The notes: generated from the sequence alone by a model not told the origin. 41,324 bases of DNA from Gammaproteobacteria bacterium (GCA_029882915.1 JAOUJZ010000015.1:1-41324); one strand, 5' to 3'; counted from the stretch's first letter, positions 1-11,682 are shown. Numbers and translations: made by a program.

Positions 1-301
1 GAGTAATCGTTAATCCAGCTGCTGCAATGTCAGCTTTCCCTTGGGCGATAAAGTCCAATATATCGCCTAAATTATCAGGTGTAATGATTTTAAGGCGAAC
101 ATTGAGAAAGTCGGCAAACCGCTGGGCAAGCTCATATTCAAAGCCAGCTAGCGTGTCTCCTTTTACATAATAGGTCGTGGGACCATAGCGGCTGATAACA
201 AGCAATTCACCACGTTCACGAATTTTTTCCAGATGTGGTTGTGCATCACCACATGCGATAAGAAAGCTTAATGAAATGAGTAACAAGCTAATAAATTTCA
301 A
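1..301 (-). CDS. mltF: Membrane-bound lytic murein transglycosylase F, 5' part (runs off the window edge)
   Basis: Only the first 100 or so residues lie in the window. They show a lipoprotein signal peptide (hydrophobic run ending LIACG, lipid-modified Cys at residue 17). A bacterial solute-binding-type domain follows, beginning HLEKIRERGELLV and continuing with GFEYELAQRFADFL and the AAGLTIT end. MltF joins such a domain to a C-terminal lytic transglycosylase domain, which would lie outside the window and cleaves peptidoglycan at the outer membrane. The start is a TTG at 301-299 with a GGAG ribosome site six bases upstream; no ATG fits. In E. coli mltF is next to tadA, and tadA lies 2.8 kb away here, which supports the call. 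An amino-acid ABC transporter binding lipoprotein is the main alternative. Confidence 0.8.
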   Translation of the reverse strand, partial: MKFISLLLISLSFLIACGDAQPHLEKIRERGELLVISRYGPTTYYVKGDTLAGFEYELAQRFADFLNVRLKIITPDNLGDILDFIAQGKADIAAAGLTIT

Positions 302-398
302 GAATTACTCCGGCATGTTCTCGGACAGTGATTATCTCTTCAAATTGATTTTTTTGCACTAAGATATGTTTTATATTTAACTAATAGTATTGTTTTTA

Positions 399-426
399 TT
401 GGTTTTTTTTCTAAATAGATTATAAT
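399..426 (+). promoter_or_regulatory. Probable sigma-70 promoter of trhP
   Basis: A perfect TATAAT lies at 421-426, with a weak -35 hexamer TTGGTT at 399-404 and a 16-base spacer in a very T-rich stretch. It would give a leader of roughly 25 bases before the chosen trhP start. Seen by eye only. Confidence 0.5.
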
Positions 427-457
427 CTGTCCCCTTTTTAAGTTGGAACTTGTTGTT

Positions 458-1807
458 ATGAATGCGCCAGAGTTACTTTTGCCGGCCGGTAGTTTGCAGC
501 ATATGCGTTATGCCTATGCCTATGGTGCCGATGCGGTCTATGCTGGCCAACCTAGATACAGCCTGCGTGTACGCAATAATGACTTCCATAAACTGCCTGT
601 CCTGGCGCAAGGTATTGAAGAAGCACATGCTCTGGGGAAACAGTTTTTTGTTGCCAGTAATCTAATGCCGCACAATGCCAAAATCAAAACCTATATGGCC
701 GATATGGAACCGGTCATCGAGATGAAACCAGATGCCTTGATTATGGCGGATCCTGGTTTAATCATGATGGTGCGTGAGCGATGGCCTGAAATGCCTGTTC
801 ATCTATCAGTGCAGGCGAATACCGTGAACTATCAGGCGGTGAAATTTTGGCAATCAGTCGGTGTGAGCAGGGTGATTTTATCGCGTGAACTGTCACTTGA
901 TGAAATAGAAGAAATTCGCCAACTGTGTCCCGACATGGAACTGGAAGTATTTGTTCACGGCGCTTTATGCATTGCTTATTCCGGCCGTTGTTTATTGTCA
1001 GGCTATTTTAATCATCGCGATCCAAATCAAGGTTCCTGCACCAACTCATGTCGTTGGGACTATAAAACCCATGCCAGTGATGGCAACGATGATTCACCCA
1101 AGAAGATTGAATTCAAAGCCTTTGATGCAATGAACAACCAAAATGCATTTTCTGATTGTGGCAGTCAGGAACGCCATCCACTGGCAGATGATGTCTATTT
1201 GATTGAAGAGGGTAATCGCCCGGGTGAATTGATGCCTATCTTTGAAGATGAGCACGGCACTTACATCATGAACTCTAAAGATCTACGTGCGATCCAACAT
1301 ATTGAGCGTTTAACTAAAATTGGCGTTGATTCGTTAAAAATAGAAGGCCGGACTAAATCCGTTTATTACGTTGCCAGAACAGCCCAGATTTATCGTCGCG
1401 CTATAGATGATGCCTTAGCAGGTAGAAAATTTGACCCGACCCTAATCGGAAAACTGGATAATCTGGCAAACCGTGGTTATACCGATGGTTTTTATCAACG
1501 CCATCCGACTCAGGAACAGCAAAATTATATTCAGGGTTATTCAAGCAGTGATCGTCAACAATATGTGGGTGAAATTACTGGCTATGATGCGCAAAATCAA
1601 AGTCTCAATATTGATGTGAAAAATAAGTTTTCTATCGGAGATAAACTGGAATTAGTGTTGCCAGAAGGCAATGTAGAATTAACACTGGAAAAATTGCTGG
1701 ATAAAGAGGGTGAAGCGATTGAAGTTGCACCGGGCAGTGGTCATCAGGTGAAAGTACCGTATGTTGGTAAAGTGCCAGAAAAAGGCTTATTGGCTAGATA
1801 TATCTAG
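458..1807 (+). CDS. trhP: tRNA uridine-34 hydroxylation protein TrhP (YegQ, peptidase U32 family)
   Basis: The N-terminus (PELLLPAGSLQHMRYAYAYG, then ADAVYAGQPRYSLRVRNN) is close to E. coli YegQ, and the length of 449 residues fits. A cysteine set typical of U32 proteins is present: GALCIAYSGRCLLSG followed by CTNSCRW. Although named peptidases, this family acts on tRNA. TrhP makes 5-hydroxyuridine at the wobble position of certain tRNAs in a prephenate-dependent reaction. The frame opens at a TTG at 443, but the ATG at 458 gives the family N-terminus (MNAPELL) and has GGA nine bases upstream, so I start there. It is transcribed alone, divergent from mltF. Confidence 0.93.
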   Translation: MNAPELLLPAGSLQHMRYAYAYGADAVYAGQPRYSLRVRNNDFHKLPVLAQGIEEAHALGKQFFVASNLMPHNAKIKTYMADMEPVIEMKPDALIMADPGLIMMVRERWPEMPVHLSVQANTVNYQAVKFWQSVGVSRVILSRELSLDEIEEIRQLCPDMELEVFVHGALCIAYSGRCLLSGYFNHRDPNQGSCTNSCRWDYKTHASDGNDDSPKKIEFKAFDAMNNQNAFSDCGSQERHPLADDVYLIEEGNRPGELMPIFEDEHGTYIMNSKDLRAIQHIERLTKIGVDSLKIEGRTKSVYYVARTAQIYRRAIDDALAGRKFDPTLIGKLDNLANRGYTDGFYQRHPTQEQQNYIQGYSSSDRQQYVGEITGYDAQNQSLNIDVKNKFSIGDKLELVLPEGNVELTLEKLLDKEGEAIEVAPGSGHQVKVPYVGKVPEKGLLARYI

Positions 1808-1845
1808 AAATATTGCTAGCGAGATAATGTAGCCAGATTGTAGAT

Positions 1846-2277
1846 TTATATTAGATCTTCTTGAGCTTTTGATGCAAAACTCATTATTAAACGCACTGAT
1901 TTTTCTTTGTTGATGTTTGCTGTTTCTTTATCGAGTTTTCCATTAAATAGATCATTAAAGCCAGGGATATCTTCAGGTGAGCATGTTTCTAAATTTTTGA
2001 ACCCCATGCTCCAGTCGGGAAAGTTTCTTTCGCTAATTTCCTCTTCGACAAGAATGACATTTCCAGTATTTCTGCTGTCTCTTAGTATCGAGTTATAAAT
2101 ATCATGCACATCTTCTGCAGAACCTTCTAAAACCTGCATAAATGTAGCGTTGTGATATATGAGCAAACCGGTAATATTTTGTTTCAAATTTCTCGCGCGA
2201 GACTGTGTCAACAATTCGAGGAGATCGTTTTCAGATGGCCAGCTTGTTGCTGAGCTAATGTAAATTAAATGAATCAC
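1846..2277 (-). CDS. BLUF-domain blue-light photoreceptor (single-domain, PixD-like)
   Basis: Residues 1-95 form a BLUF domain, which binds FAD and senses blue light. The key residues are present: Tyr6 (LIYIS), Asn30 (SRARN), Gln48 (FMQVLEG), Trp89 and Met91 (WSM). The usual GITG turn reads NITG here, a small departure. The remaining 50 residues contain no recognisable output domain, so signalling would be through a partner protein, as for PixD or YcgF-type proteins. The start is GTG at 2277; no ATG is available in frame and no strong ribosome site is visible, so expression may be low. It points leftward together with the DUF3012 and DUF2237 genes but is separated from them by short gaps. Confidence 0.92.
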   Translation of the reverse strand: MIHLIYISSATSWPSENDLLELLTQSRARNLKQNITGLLIYHNATFMQVLEGSAEDVHDIYNSILRDSRNTGNVILVEEEISERNFPDWSMGFKNLETCSPEDIPGFNDLFNGKLDKETANINKEKSVRLIMSFASKAQEDLI

Positions 2278-2319
2278 AATATGACGTAATCTAACTCTTT
2301 CATTGATTGAAAAACGACA

Positions 2320-2484
2320 TTAAAAAATACAGTGTTTTGTAAAATCAGTCGCTTCATTGGCGGACCAATCACCTTTTGGTTTTTCTTTCATTGCCGTGCA
2401 CCATTGTTCGCTACCCACTTCAGGAGAGCAGGCCGTAAGCATAATCAGTAAGGTGCCAGCTAATGCGATAGGGATATATTTCAT
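2320..2484 (-). CDS. DUF3012 family small lipoprotein
   Basis: A 54-residue protein with a signal peptide ending LTACS (lipid-modified Cys at residue 19). The mature part contains SPEVGSEQWC, MKEKPKGDW and a C-terminal KHCIF. This pattern with two further cysteines (29 and 52) is the DUF3012 signature; the function is unknown. The ATG at 2484 has GGAG ten bases upstream. The cysteine pair suggests a periplasmic disulfide or metal site, which is inference. Confidence 0.85.
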   Translation of the reverse strand: MKYIPIALAGTLLIMLTACSPEVGSEQWCTAMKEKPKGDWSANEATDFTKHCIF

Positions 2485-2521
2485 CGTTACTAATCTCCGA
2501 TATATTCAATATAAGCTAATC

Positions 2522-2899
2522 TTAATTTAAATCTACAGCATATTGCTTAAGTAATTCAAGTGGAACAATGTCCAAAGCTTTGATATGAGTTCTGGTGAGA
2601 TGAACTTTGGGAGCCATATTATTTTCATGGGCTTCTAACCAACGTGAAGCACATAAACACCAGCTATCGCCGGGTCGCAATCCTTTAAAACCAAATGCGG
2701 GTACAGGCGTCGATAAATCATTGCCTCGAAAGCGGGAGTATTCAAGAAACTCTCTCGTTGCTTCAATACAGACAGTATGTGAACCGACATCGTCGCTACA
2801 GGTATTACATTTACCATCACGAAAAAAACCAGTTACGGGGTTGTCACCGCACATTACTAATTCCTCTCCAAATACATTCACTGACTTGTCTCTTTTCAT
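2522..2899 (-). CDS. DUF2237 family protein
   Basis: A 125-residue soluble protein matching the DUF2237 family. The blocks are NVFGEELVMC, TGFFRDGKCNTC, GSHTVCIEATREFLEYSR, RGNDLSTP, FGFKGLRPGDSWCLCASRW, and a C-terminal ALDIVPLELLK. It is full length for the family. Conserved cysteines and charged residues suggest a metal or small-ligand site, but no activity has been assigned that I know of. There is no signal peptide, so it is probably cytoplasmic. It lies 37 bases upstream of the DUF3012 gene on the same strand, so the two may be co-transcribed. Confidence 0.9.
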   Translation of the reverse strand: MKRDKSVNVFGEELVMCGDNPVTGFFRDGKCNTCSDDVGSHTVCIEATREFLEYSRFRGNDLSTPVPAFGFKGLRPGDSWCLCASRWLEAHENNMAPKVHLTRTHIKALDIVPLELLKQYAVDLN

Positions 2900-3069
2900 T
2901 GCAATGTACCTTAAAAATCAATTCAACCTGACCCTATCGATTTTATAAATGGGACTAGCGTTAAATGATGAGAATAAATCGTGCTAACTACTGATGCGTA
3001 TATCTAATAAATGTACAAGGTAAATATAGTCTCTTTTTTAAGTTAATACAAAAAGATAGAGTGATCGTG

Positions 3070-4786
<1,717 letters not shown>

Positions 4787-4882
4787 ATAAGTCTCTTTTT
4801 TACACTGATTGTTTAGCGGTAAACCAGCGGGAATGATAGCATAGGCACCAATTTGTTAATCAATGACTCCTTTCCTGAATCT

Positions 4883-5797
4883 ATGAAAATTTTTCAACGG
4901 CAGTTTTTACATCCGCGTTTCTGGCCTAGTTGGCTAGGATTGTTTCTGATGCGGTTATCTATTTACCTGCCGGCTAAAATGCAATTGTGGGCCGGCAGGA
5001 TACTATCCTTGCTGATGATGCCATTTATGACGGCCAGAAAAAAGATTGCCCGTCGAAATCTTGAGCTGTGTTTTCCGGAACTATCCGATCAACAGCGACA
5101 AGACTTATTAAAAGATAATTTTCGTACTATGGGCATGATGCTGATTGAGACTGCATTGAGCTGGTGGGCGAGTGATGCCAGTTTACAAAAAAGAGTGCGA
5201 TACGAAGGTTTGGAGCATCTTGATACTGCTTTGGCCAAAGGTAAAGGCGTCATACTGCTGACAGGGCATTTTACCAGTATGGAACTAGGCGGGAGGTTGA
5301 TCATGTTAAAAACGCCTTGTTATGTCATGTTTCGAGAATTAAATAATCCTTTGTTTAATGCGGTAATGATGAAATCAAGAACCCATCATAGTGAGGGAAT
5401 AGTATTGCGTGATGATCCACGTTCAATGGTGAGAGCACTAAGAAAAAATAAGGTTGTCTGGTATGCACCTGATCAGGATTTTGGCCCTAAAATGAGCCTG
5501 TTTGCCCGATTTTTTGGTGTACAGGCTGCAACAGTACCTGCAACAGCGCGTATTGTTAAAATGAGTGGTGCTGCAGTGATACCTTTTGTGCCACGACGTG
5601 AAAAGGATGGCAGTTATACCTTGAGTTTAGGAGAACCACTACGTGATTACCCAACAGGGGATGATCTGGCGGATGCGCAACGCATCAATGATTTGATAGA
5701 ACAGGAAGTGCGAAAATCACCTGCACAATATCTCTGGGTTCACCGCCGATTTAAAACCCAACCTGAAGGTAAGGGCTTGTTATATAAAAAGCCATAA
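4883..5797 (+). CDS. lpxL: Lipid A biosynthesis acyltransferase, LpxL/HtrB family
   Basis: It adds a secondary acyl chain to Kdo2-lipid IVA at the inner membrane. The LpxL/LpxM family features are present: an N-terminal hydrophobic segment after FLHPRFW, the catalytic HX4E motif (TGHFTSMELGGR, His129 and Glu134 in this numbering), a DQDFGPK block and the C-terminal QYLWVHRRFK. The open frame reaches a TTG at 4853. The ATG at 4883 gives the usual family N-terminus, but neither start has a strong ribosome site, so the start is uncertain by ten residues. Which acyl chain or position it uses (LpxL, LpxP or LpxM role) cannot be told from sequence alone; it resembles LpxL most. Confidence 0.9.
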   Translation: MKIFQRQFLHPRFWPSWLGLFLMRLSIYLPAKMQLWAGRILSLLMMPFMTARKKIARRNLELCFPELSDQQRQDLLKDNFRTMGMMLIETALSWWASDASLQKRVRYEGLEHLDTALAKGKGVILLTGHFTSMELGGRLIMLKTPCYVMFRELNNPLFNAVMMKSRTHHSEGIVLRDDPRSMVRALRKNKVVWYAPDQDFGPKMSLFARFFGVQAATVPATARIVKMSGAAVIPFVPRREKDGSYTLSLGEPLRDYPTGDDLADAQRINDLIEQEVRKSPAQYLWVHRRFKTQPEGKGLLYKKP

Positions 5798-5893
5798 GGG
5801 GTATCTGTGTAACTCTAAAATTCTAGATTAGATTTATCATTGGCTTTCTGCTGGTAGTACTCATTTTCATAAGTAAGAATAATAGCGACACAA

Positions 5894-5929
5894 ACAAAAA
5901 AGGCCATCCCAATGGGACAGCCTTTTTGT
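5894..5929. terminator. Bidirectional rho-independent terminator between lpxL and rpsI
   Basis: The hairpin AAAAAGGC...GCCTTTTT, with an inner TCCC/GGGA pairing, is flanked by A runs on one side and T runs on the other, so it can end transcription from both convergent genes. It lies about 40 bases beyond the rpsI stop codon. Confidence 0.85.
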
Positions 5930-5966
5930 GTAATACGACCGAAGCCGTATTGGATAATCTGTTCGA

Positions 5967-6356
5967 TTAACGTTTTGAGAATTGTGGACGTTTACGCGCT
6001 TTGTGTAAACCAATTTTCTTACGTTCAACTGCACGGGCATCACGTGTAATGAAGCCAGCTTTACGCAGGTCTGATTTTAATTCGCTGTTGTATTCGACCA
6101 ATGCACGGCTGATACCGTGACGAATCGCACCAGCTTGACCATTGTTACCACCGCCACGAACGGTGATTTTAAGGTCGAAGTTGCTTAACATATCAACCAG
6201 TTCAAGAGGTTGACGAACAACCATACGAGAAGTTTCACGACCGAAGTAATCTTCTAAAGTACGTGTGTTGATAGTGATGTTGCCGCTACCTGGTTTAATA
6301 AAAACACGAGCTGTTGAGCTTTTGCGACGACCTGTAGCGTAGTATGTATCTGCCAT
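5967..6356 (-). CDS. rpsI: Small ribosomal subunit protein uS9
   Basis: A 129-residue S9 protein with the [20 protein letters not shown]-terminus, the internal [19 protein letters not shown] block and the basic C-terminal tail ending RKRPQFSKR, which reaches the ribosomal P site. It follows rplM with a 12-base gap in the standard rplM-rpsI operon, and a strong terminator follows. Confidence 0.98.
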   Translation of the reverse strand: MADTYYATGRRKSSTARVFIKPGSGNITINTRTLEDYFGRETSRMVVRQPLELVDMLSNFDLKITVRGGGNNGQAGAIRHGISRALVEYNSELKSDLRKAGFITRDARAVERKKIGLHKARKRPQFSKR

Positions 6357-6368
6357 GATGATATCCGT

Positions 6369-6803
6369 TTAGATTTCCAGCACTTTAGGCTGTTGAGCTG
6401 TATGTGGGTGATCTTCACCAGCGTAAACTTTCAGTTTGCTGAACATGGTGCGACCCAATGAATTCTTTGGCAACATGCCTTTTACGGCTGATTTGATAAC
6501 GCGATCTGGTGCTTTATCAAGTTGCTTTTCTAGTGAGATAGATTTGATACCACCGATGTGACCTGTGTGGTGATAGTACATCTTATCTTTTAATTTGTTA
6601 CCAGTTACACGTAACTTCTCTGCATTGATAACAACGATGTAATCGCCTGTATCAACGTGAGGGGTGTAAATAGTTTTGTGCTTACCACGCAAACGACGCG
6701 CGATTTCTGTAGCCATACGGCCTAATGTTTTGCCGTTGGCATCAACGACGAACCAGTCACGACGAACTTCAGCTGGTTTTGCACTTAATGTGGTTGTTTT
6801 CAT
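6369..6803 (-). CDS. rplM: Large ribosomal subunit protein uL13
   Basis: A 144-residue L13 protein. Recognisable blocks are [56 protein letters not shown] and the C-terminal HPHTAQQP. It is first in the rplM-rpsI operon and has its own promoter just beyond the uppP stop codon. The ATG at 6803 is preceded by AGGAGC. Confidence 0.98.
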   Translation of the reverse strand: MKTTTLSAKPAEVRRDWFVVDANGKTLGRMATEIARRLRGKHKTIYTPHVDTGDYIVVINAEKLRVTGNKLKDKMYYHHTGHIGGIKSISLEKQLDKAPDRVIKSAVKGMLPKNSLGRTMFSKLKVYAGEDHPHTAQQPKVLEI

Positions 6804-6857
6804 TCCGCGAGTTGCTCCTGAAAAAATTACGCAGGCGGTCCTAAATAAAGAGGGGGA

Positions 6858-6886
6858 ATGTTACTAGCCAAAGTGAAGGCTGTCAA
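6858..6886 (-). promoter_or_regulatory. Sigma-70 promoter of the rplM-rpsI operon
   Basis: On the minus strand a perfect TTGACA (6886-6881) and a TAACAT -10 (6863-6858) are separated by exactly 17 bases. Transcription would start near 6851, giving a leader of about 47 bases. This is the best promoter match in the window and fits a ribosomal protein operon. Confidence 0.8.
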
Positions 6887-6895
6887 CTGTATTGC

Positions 6896-7693
6896 CTAGA
6901 TAAATAGAATGAGAAGTATAGCACCTAATAAAAGACGATAGATAACAAAAGGCCACATGCCGATCCGATCAAGTAGTTTCAAAAACAGGTGAATACAAAT
7001 ATAAGCACTGATTGCAGATAAGCTTGCGCCGGTGATCATGGCAAACCAGTCTGTGCTGGCATCTGCCTGGATGAGTTCAATGGTTTTTAATCCCCCGGCA
7101 AGAAAGATCACTGGAATGGATAATAAAAATGAGAATCGTGCGGCGGCATTACGACTCAATCCTAGTATTAAACCGGCTGTCATAGTGATTCCCGAACGGG
7201 ATGTGCCGGGAATCAAGGCAATAGCCTGAGCTATACCAACTATTAATACGTCCTGCCATGTCAGTTGATGTTCATTACGTTGTTGTTTGCCTTGCCAGTC
7301 CGCCCAGCCGAGTAATAAACCAAAGATAATGGTGGTAGTAGCAATCACTAAAGGGCTGCGTAGTGATTGTTCGATAACATCGTTAAAAACTAAGCCTGCC
7401 AAACCCACTGGAATGGTGCCAAACAGTACCGCCCATGCTAGTTTACTGTCACCTATAAGCCGACGTTGCTGTAGCGACTGGGACCAATCTATCAATAAGG
7501 TATATAAAGTATGACGGAAGTAGAAAACGACCGCAGATAAGGTGCCAACATGGACGGCAACGTCAAATGCCAGCCCTTGATCTTGCCAACCACTAATAAT
7601 AGGTAGCAATATGAGGTGCGCCGAGCTTGATATGGGTAGAAACTCGGTCAGGCCTTGCAAAACGGCAAGTGCAAATATTTGAATAAGGTCCAT
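6896..7693 (-). CDS. uppP: Undecaprenyl-diphosphate phosphatase
   Basis: UppP removes a phosphate from undecaprenyl diphosphate to recycle the lipid carrier used for peptidoglycan and O-antigen; it also gives bacitracin tolerance. The 265-residue polytopic protein has both family motifs: LQGLTEFLPISSSAHL near the N-terminus and PGTSRSGITM in the middle. About eight hydrophobic segments are visible. Its stop codon lies only ten bases from the rplM -35 element, so weak read-through into rplM-rpsI is possible. Confidence 0.96.
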   Translation of the reverse strand: MDLIQIFALAVLQGLTEFLPISSSAHLILLPIISGWQDQGLAFDVAVHVGTLSAVVFYFRHTLYTLLIDWSQSLQQRRLIGDSKLAWAVLFGTIPVGLAGLVFNDVIEQSLRSPLVIATTTIIFGLLLGWADWQGKQQRNEHQLTWQDVLIVGIAQAIALIPGTSRSGITMTAGLILGLSRNAAARFSFLLSIPVIFLAGGLKTIELIQADASTDWFAMITGASLSAISAYICIHLFLKLLDRIGMWPFVIYRLLLGAILLILFI

Positions 7694-7813
7694 TATTAGG
7701 TCTTAATTAGAGTTAAAAGGGCAAATGGCTTGTGTTTAATGGGCATATTATATTGTAGCTTCATGATAATATTTACGAGATTTTTTTCATTGGAACGATT
7801 TTTCTAGCCAAAC

Positions 7814-10800
7814 ATGCCAAATCGAATTCGCGAAATACCTTATAACTATACCTCTTTTTCTGACCGTGAAATCGTCATTCGATTTTTGGGTGAATCCATG
7901 TGGGATATTCTGCAGCAACTACGAGGCCAGCGTAAGACTGGGCGCTCGGCTAAGATGTTGTTTGAAGTTCTGGGAGATATGTGGGTTATTTCTCGTAACC
8001 CGTTTATTCAGGATGATCTGGTTGAAAACCGTAAACGCTGGGATTCTTTGCGTCATGCCCTTCATCACCGCTTGGATCAGGTTCGTGAACGTGCCCAGAA
8101 AAATGACAATCAACTGGCTTTAGAACTTGAGTCGAATGCTCGAGAAGCGGTAAGCAAGTTTGAACGCAATTTATTGAGCATTGCCGAACGACGACGAGGG
8201 GTTATGCGTCGTCTGGCTAAAGCCACTAAAAAACACAATATACAGTCTGATGGGCTGGCACGGGTTTCTCACGTTACCGACGCAACCGATTGGCGGGTTG
8301 AATATCCCTTAGTCGTTGCAACACCGGACAGTGAACAGGAAATGGCGGCGGTTGTTGCTGCATCTATAGAGTTAGGGTTAACGGTTATTCCTCGTGGGGG
8401 TGGTACAGGTTATACCGGTGGTGCAATTCCGCTAACAGCTGAAAGTATTGTAATTAATACTGAAAAACTGGAAGGTTTGGGAGAGGTTATTTATCGTACT
8501 TTACCGGGACGGGAAGGTGAAGTACCTACTGTGCGAGCAGAAGCTGGGGTGGTAACACGTCGAGTATCCGATTTGGCGGGTAAACATGGTTTAGTGTTTG
8601 CGGTTGATCCAACATCACAAGATGCATCAACCATTGGTGGTAACGTTGCCATGAATGCCGGCGGTAAAAAAGCCGTGATGTGGGGAACAACATTGGACAA
8701 TCTGGTCTCATGGCGGATGGTGACGCCTGATTCACAGTGGTTGGAGGTTGAACGTCTTAATCATAATCTCAGCAAGATCCATGATGTCGAAACTGCTGAA
8801 TTTAGGGTTACACGTTATCAGCCAGATGGTAAAACACCGATAGGCGAAGCTGAACATATTGTTATTCCAGCAGCAGAATTACGTAAAACTGGTTTGGGTA
8901 AAGATGTCACCAATAAGTTTTTGGGTGGATTGCCGGGTGTACAAAAAGAAGGCTGCGACGGTCTTATCACATCAGCGGTATTCGTGTTGCACCGTATGTC
9001 GCAATTTACTCGTACTGTCTGTCTTGAATTTTTCGGTAATGATTTAAGTAAGGCGGTACCTGCTATCGTTGAAACCAAAGACACCTTGGACAATAACCCT
9101 AAGGTGCTGTTGGCAGGAATGGAACATCTTGATGAGCGCTATGTTCGTGCAGTTGATTACACTACCAAAGCACCCCGTTCAGTCTTGCCAAAAATGGTGT
9201 TGTTGATTGATGTTGCCGGTGATGATGAAGATGCTGTGGCTGCAGCCTGTAGCGAAATTGTCCATTTAGCCAATGCACGTGATGGTGAGGGTTTTATTGC
9301 GGTTAGTCCTGAGGCTCGTCAACGCTTTTGGGCAGACCGAGCTAGAACAGCTGCCATTGCCAAACATACGAATGCATTCAAGATTAATGAAGATGTGGTT
9401 ATTCCGTTGGATCGCCTGTCGGAATACAACGACGGTATTGAGAAAATCAATATTGTTCAGTCTACTCGTAACAAATTACAGATGGCCGATGCGGTATGCG
9501 CCTATCTCTCAAATCAACCAAAAGAGTTAAAGATACATAAACAGGATCACGATCAAAGTGCTGAAAATAATGCGATCATTCAGACAAAATTGGATGCAGC
9601 ATGCAAACACATTGATGAGGTTCGTACACGCTGGAATGATGTATTAAATAACTTCTCCACGCCTGCGAAGGACAAGTTGGACTTAGTGTCTGATGAAGTC
9701 AAAGCTAATCTAGCTGATGGTGATACCTTATTTGATGTGTTGCAACGACGCGATTTGCGAATCTCATACCGTCAAGAAATCGAAAAACCGCTAAAAGAAT
9801 TATTCCAAGGCCAGGATTTGGCAGCATTGAGAAATAAACTGGATGAGATTCATAAGGAACATCGATCCAGCCGACTATTTGCTGCTACACATATGCACGC
9901 CGGTGATGGAAATGTTCATACTAATATTCCAGTAAATTCAAATGATTATGCAATGATGCATGAAGCAGAACGCATTGTTGATGAAGTGATGGAACTGGCT
10001 GAACGGTTAGGTGGAGTGATTTCTGGTGAGCATGGTATTGGTTTGACCAAAATGCAGTATCTGGACAAGCCGACCATTGATGCCTTTGCAGGTTATAAAC
10101 AGCAGGTAGATCCAAATGGCCACTTTAATGCTGGCAAATTGCTGGCAGGATCTGGTTTAGAAAATGCGTACACGCCATCAATGCAATTGTTACAACAAGA
10201 GGCATTGATTCTGGAAGCCAGTGAGTTGGGCGATCTCAATAACGACATCAAAGATTGTCTACGTTGTGGCAAATGTAAACCTGTGTGTACGACTCATGTA
10301 CCACGCGCTAATTTACTGTATTCACCGCGTAACAAGATACTGGCAACCGGCTTGATTCTGGAAGCCTTCTTATATGAAGAACAGACTCGTCGTGGTATTT
10401 CGGTTCGTCACTTTGAAGAAATGAATGATGTGGCCGATCACTGTACGGTTTGTCATCGTTGCTTGACGCCGTGTCCGGTCAATATTGATTTTGGTGATGT
10501 GACCGTAAAATTACGTTCAATTCTGAAAAACCAGGGTAAGCGTCATCCTAATATCGGTACCTGGACATCAATGGCCTATTTGAATGCGACTGATCCATTG
10601 ACTATTAAACTGATGCGTAAAGGCATGATTGAATGGGGCTACAAAGCGCAGCGTTTTGCCCATGCTCTGGGAAAAACGCTTGGTTTATTGGGTAGCAAGA
10701 AAAAACGACCATTACCGACGACGGGCAAGACGCCGATTCGTGAACAGATTGTTCACTTTATGAAAAAACCGATGCCAGCAGGGCTGCCTTCACAAACCAC

Positions 10801-11668
10801 GCGGGCGATGCTCGGTGTTGAAGATGACAAGATGGTTCCTATCTTGCGAGATGTCAGCAAGATCAATGATGACTCTGATGCTGTGTTTTATTTCCCGGGT
10901 TGTGGTTCTGAGCGTCTGTTCAGTCAGGTGGGTCTGGCAACATTGGCCATGCTTTATGAAGTGGGGGCTGAAACAGTGCTACCCCCTGGATACTTGTGTT
11001 GTGGTTATCCTCAGACATCCAGTGGCGATAGCGTTAAGGGGCAGGCCATTTCAACAGCCAATCAGGTATTGTTCCATCGTTTGGCTAACACGTTGAACTA
11101 TATGGATATTAAGACCGTTATTGTGTCTTGTGGGACCTGTATGGATCAGTTAATGAAATATCAGTTTGAGGCTATTTTCCCAGGTTGTCGCTTATTGGAT
11201 ATTCATGAATATCTGATGGAAAAAGGCGTCAAAATGGAAGGCGTTGATGGGGTGCAATATCTCTATCACGAGCCATGTCATACTCCGATGAAGACCTATC
11301 AATCAACGACTGTTGCGGCTGAATTGTTGGGGCAGGATGTCACGTTGAGTGATCGTTGTTGTGGTGAAGCGGGATCATTTGCCGTTGCCAGACCCGATAT
11401 TGCGACCCAGGTACGTTTCCGTAAAGAAGAGGAAATTACTCAGGGTATTCAACAGTTAACAGGTGAAGACAAGGCTGTGAAGGGCAATGTGAAAATGCTG
11501 ACTTCATGTCCGGCCTGCCAACAGGGTTTGTCACGTTACAGTGAAGACACGGGTATTGAAACGGACTACATCGTGGTTGAAGTTGCCAATCATGTATTGG
11601 GTGAAAACTGGCAGCCGAAATTTATCGAAAATATCAAAGATGGCGGTATCGAACGGGTACTACTGTAA
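7814..11668 (+). CDS. Giant FAD/iron-sulfur oxidoreductase (DUF3683 + FAD-oxidase + 4Fe-4S + CCG domains)
   Basis: A 1284-residue fusion. The order is: a DUF3683 N-terminus (from about residue 3, [18 protein letters not shown]); a PCMH-type FAD-binding domain ([14 protein letters not shown], then [11 protein letters not shown] near 193); a FAD-linked oxidase C-terminal domain with [11 protein letters not shown] near 695 and SGEHGIG; two 4Fe-4S motifs ([11 protein letters not shown] near 815, [12 protein letters not shown] near 879); and two CCG domains (FPGCG near 1027 with CCGYPQ, EPCH near 1152 with CCGEAG). The layout resembles a D-lactate, glycolate or 2-hydroxyglutarate dehydrogenase fused to its GlcF-like electron-transfer partner. 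It probably oxidises a 2-hydroxy acid and passes electrons toward quinone; the substrate is not known. It is a lone gene, cytoplasmic or on the inner face of the membrane. Confidence 0.9.
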   Translation: MPNRIREIPYNYTSFSDREIVIRFLGESMWDILQQLRGQRKTGRSAKMLFEVLGDMWVISRNPFIQDDLVENRKRWDSLRHALHHRLDQVRERAQKNDNQLALELESNAREAVSKFERNLLSIAERRRGVMRRLAKATKKHNIQSDGLARVSHVTDATDWRVEYPLVVATPDSEQEMAAVVAASIELGLTVIPRGGGTGYTGGAIPLTAESIVINTEKLEGLGEVIYRTLPGREGEVPTVRAEAGVVTRRVSDLAGKHGLVFAVDPTSQDASTIGGNVAMNAGGKKAVMWGTTLDNLVSWRMVTPDSQWLEVERLNHNLSKIHDVETAEFRVTRYQPDGKTPIGEAEHIVIPAAELRKTGLGKDVTNKFLGGLPGVQKEGCDGLITSAVFVLHRMSQFTRTVCLEFFGNDLSKAVPAIVETKDTLDNNPKVLLAGMEHLDERYVRAVDYTTKAPRSVLPKMVLLIDVAGDDEDAVAAACSEIVHLANARDGEGFIAVSPEARQRFWADRARTAAIAKHTNAFKINEDVVIPLDRLSEYNDGIEKINIVQSTRNKLQMADAVCAYLSNQPKELKIHKQDHDQSAENNAIIQTKLDAACKHIDEVRTRWNDVLNNFSTPAKDKLDLVSDEVKANLADGDTLFDVLQRRDLRISYRQEIEKPLKELFQGQDLAALRNKLDEIHKEHRSSRLFAATHMHAGDGNVHTNIPVNSNDYAMMHEAERIVDEVMELAERLGGVISGEHGIGLTKMQYLDKPTIDAFAGYKQQVDPNGHFNAGKLLAGSGLENAYTPSMQLLQQEALILEASELGDLNNDIKDCLRCGKCKPVCTTHVPRANLLYSPRNKILATGLILEAFLYEEQTRRGISVRHFEEMNDVADHCTVCHRCLTPCPVNIDFGDVTVKLRSILKNQGKRHPNIGTWTSMAYLNATDPLTIKLMRKGMIEWGYKAQRFAHALGKTLGLLGSKKKRPLPTTGKTPIREQIVHFMKKPMPAGLPSQTTRAMLGVEDDKMVPILRDVSKINDDSDAVFYFPGCGSERLFSQVGLATLAMLYEVGAETVLPPGYLCCGYPQTSSGDSVKGQAISTANQVLFHRLANTLNYMDIKTVIVSCGTCMDQLMKYQFEAIFPGCRLLDIHEYLMEKGVKMEGVDGVQYLYHEPCHTPMKTYQSTTVAAELLGQDVTLSDRCCGEAGSFAVARPDIATQVRFRKEEEITQGIQQLTGEDKAVKGNVKMLTSCPACQQGLSRYSEDTGIETDYIVVEVANHVLGENWQPKFIENIKDGGIERVLL

Positions 11669-11682
11669 TTAATTGATGGGGT

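Noticed and set aside
2925-2945. A GGGTCAGGTTGAATTG stretch on the minus strand that recalls edges of mobile elements
   Set aside because: Only one short copy is present, with no partner repeat, transposase or target duplication nearby; too little to call an element.
2607-2948. A 113-codon plus-strand frame opposite the DUF2237 gene
   Set aside because: Antisense to a conserved protein, no ribosome site and no recognisable domain.
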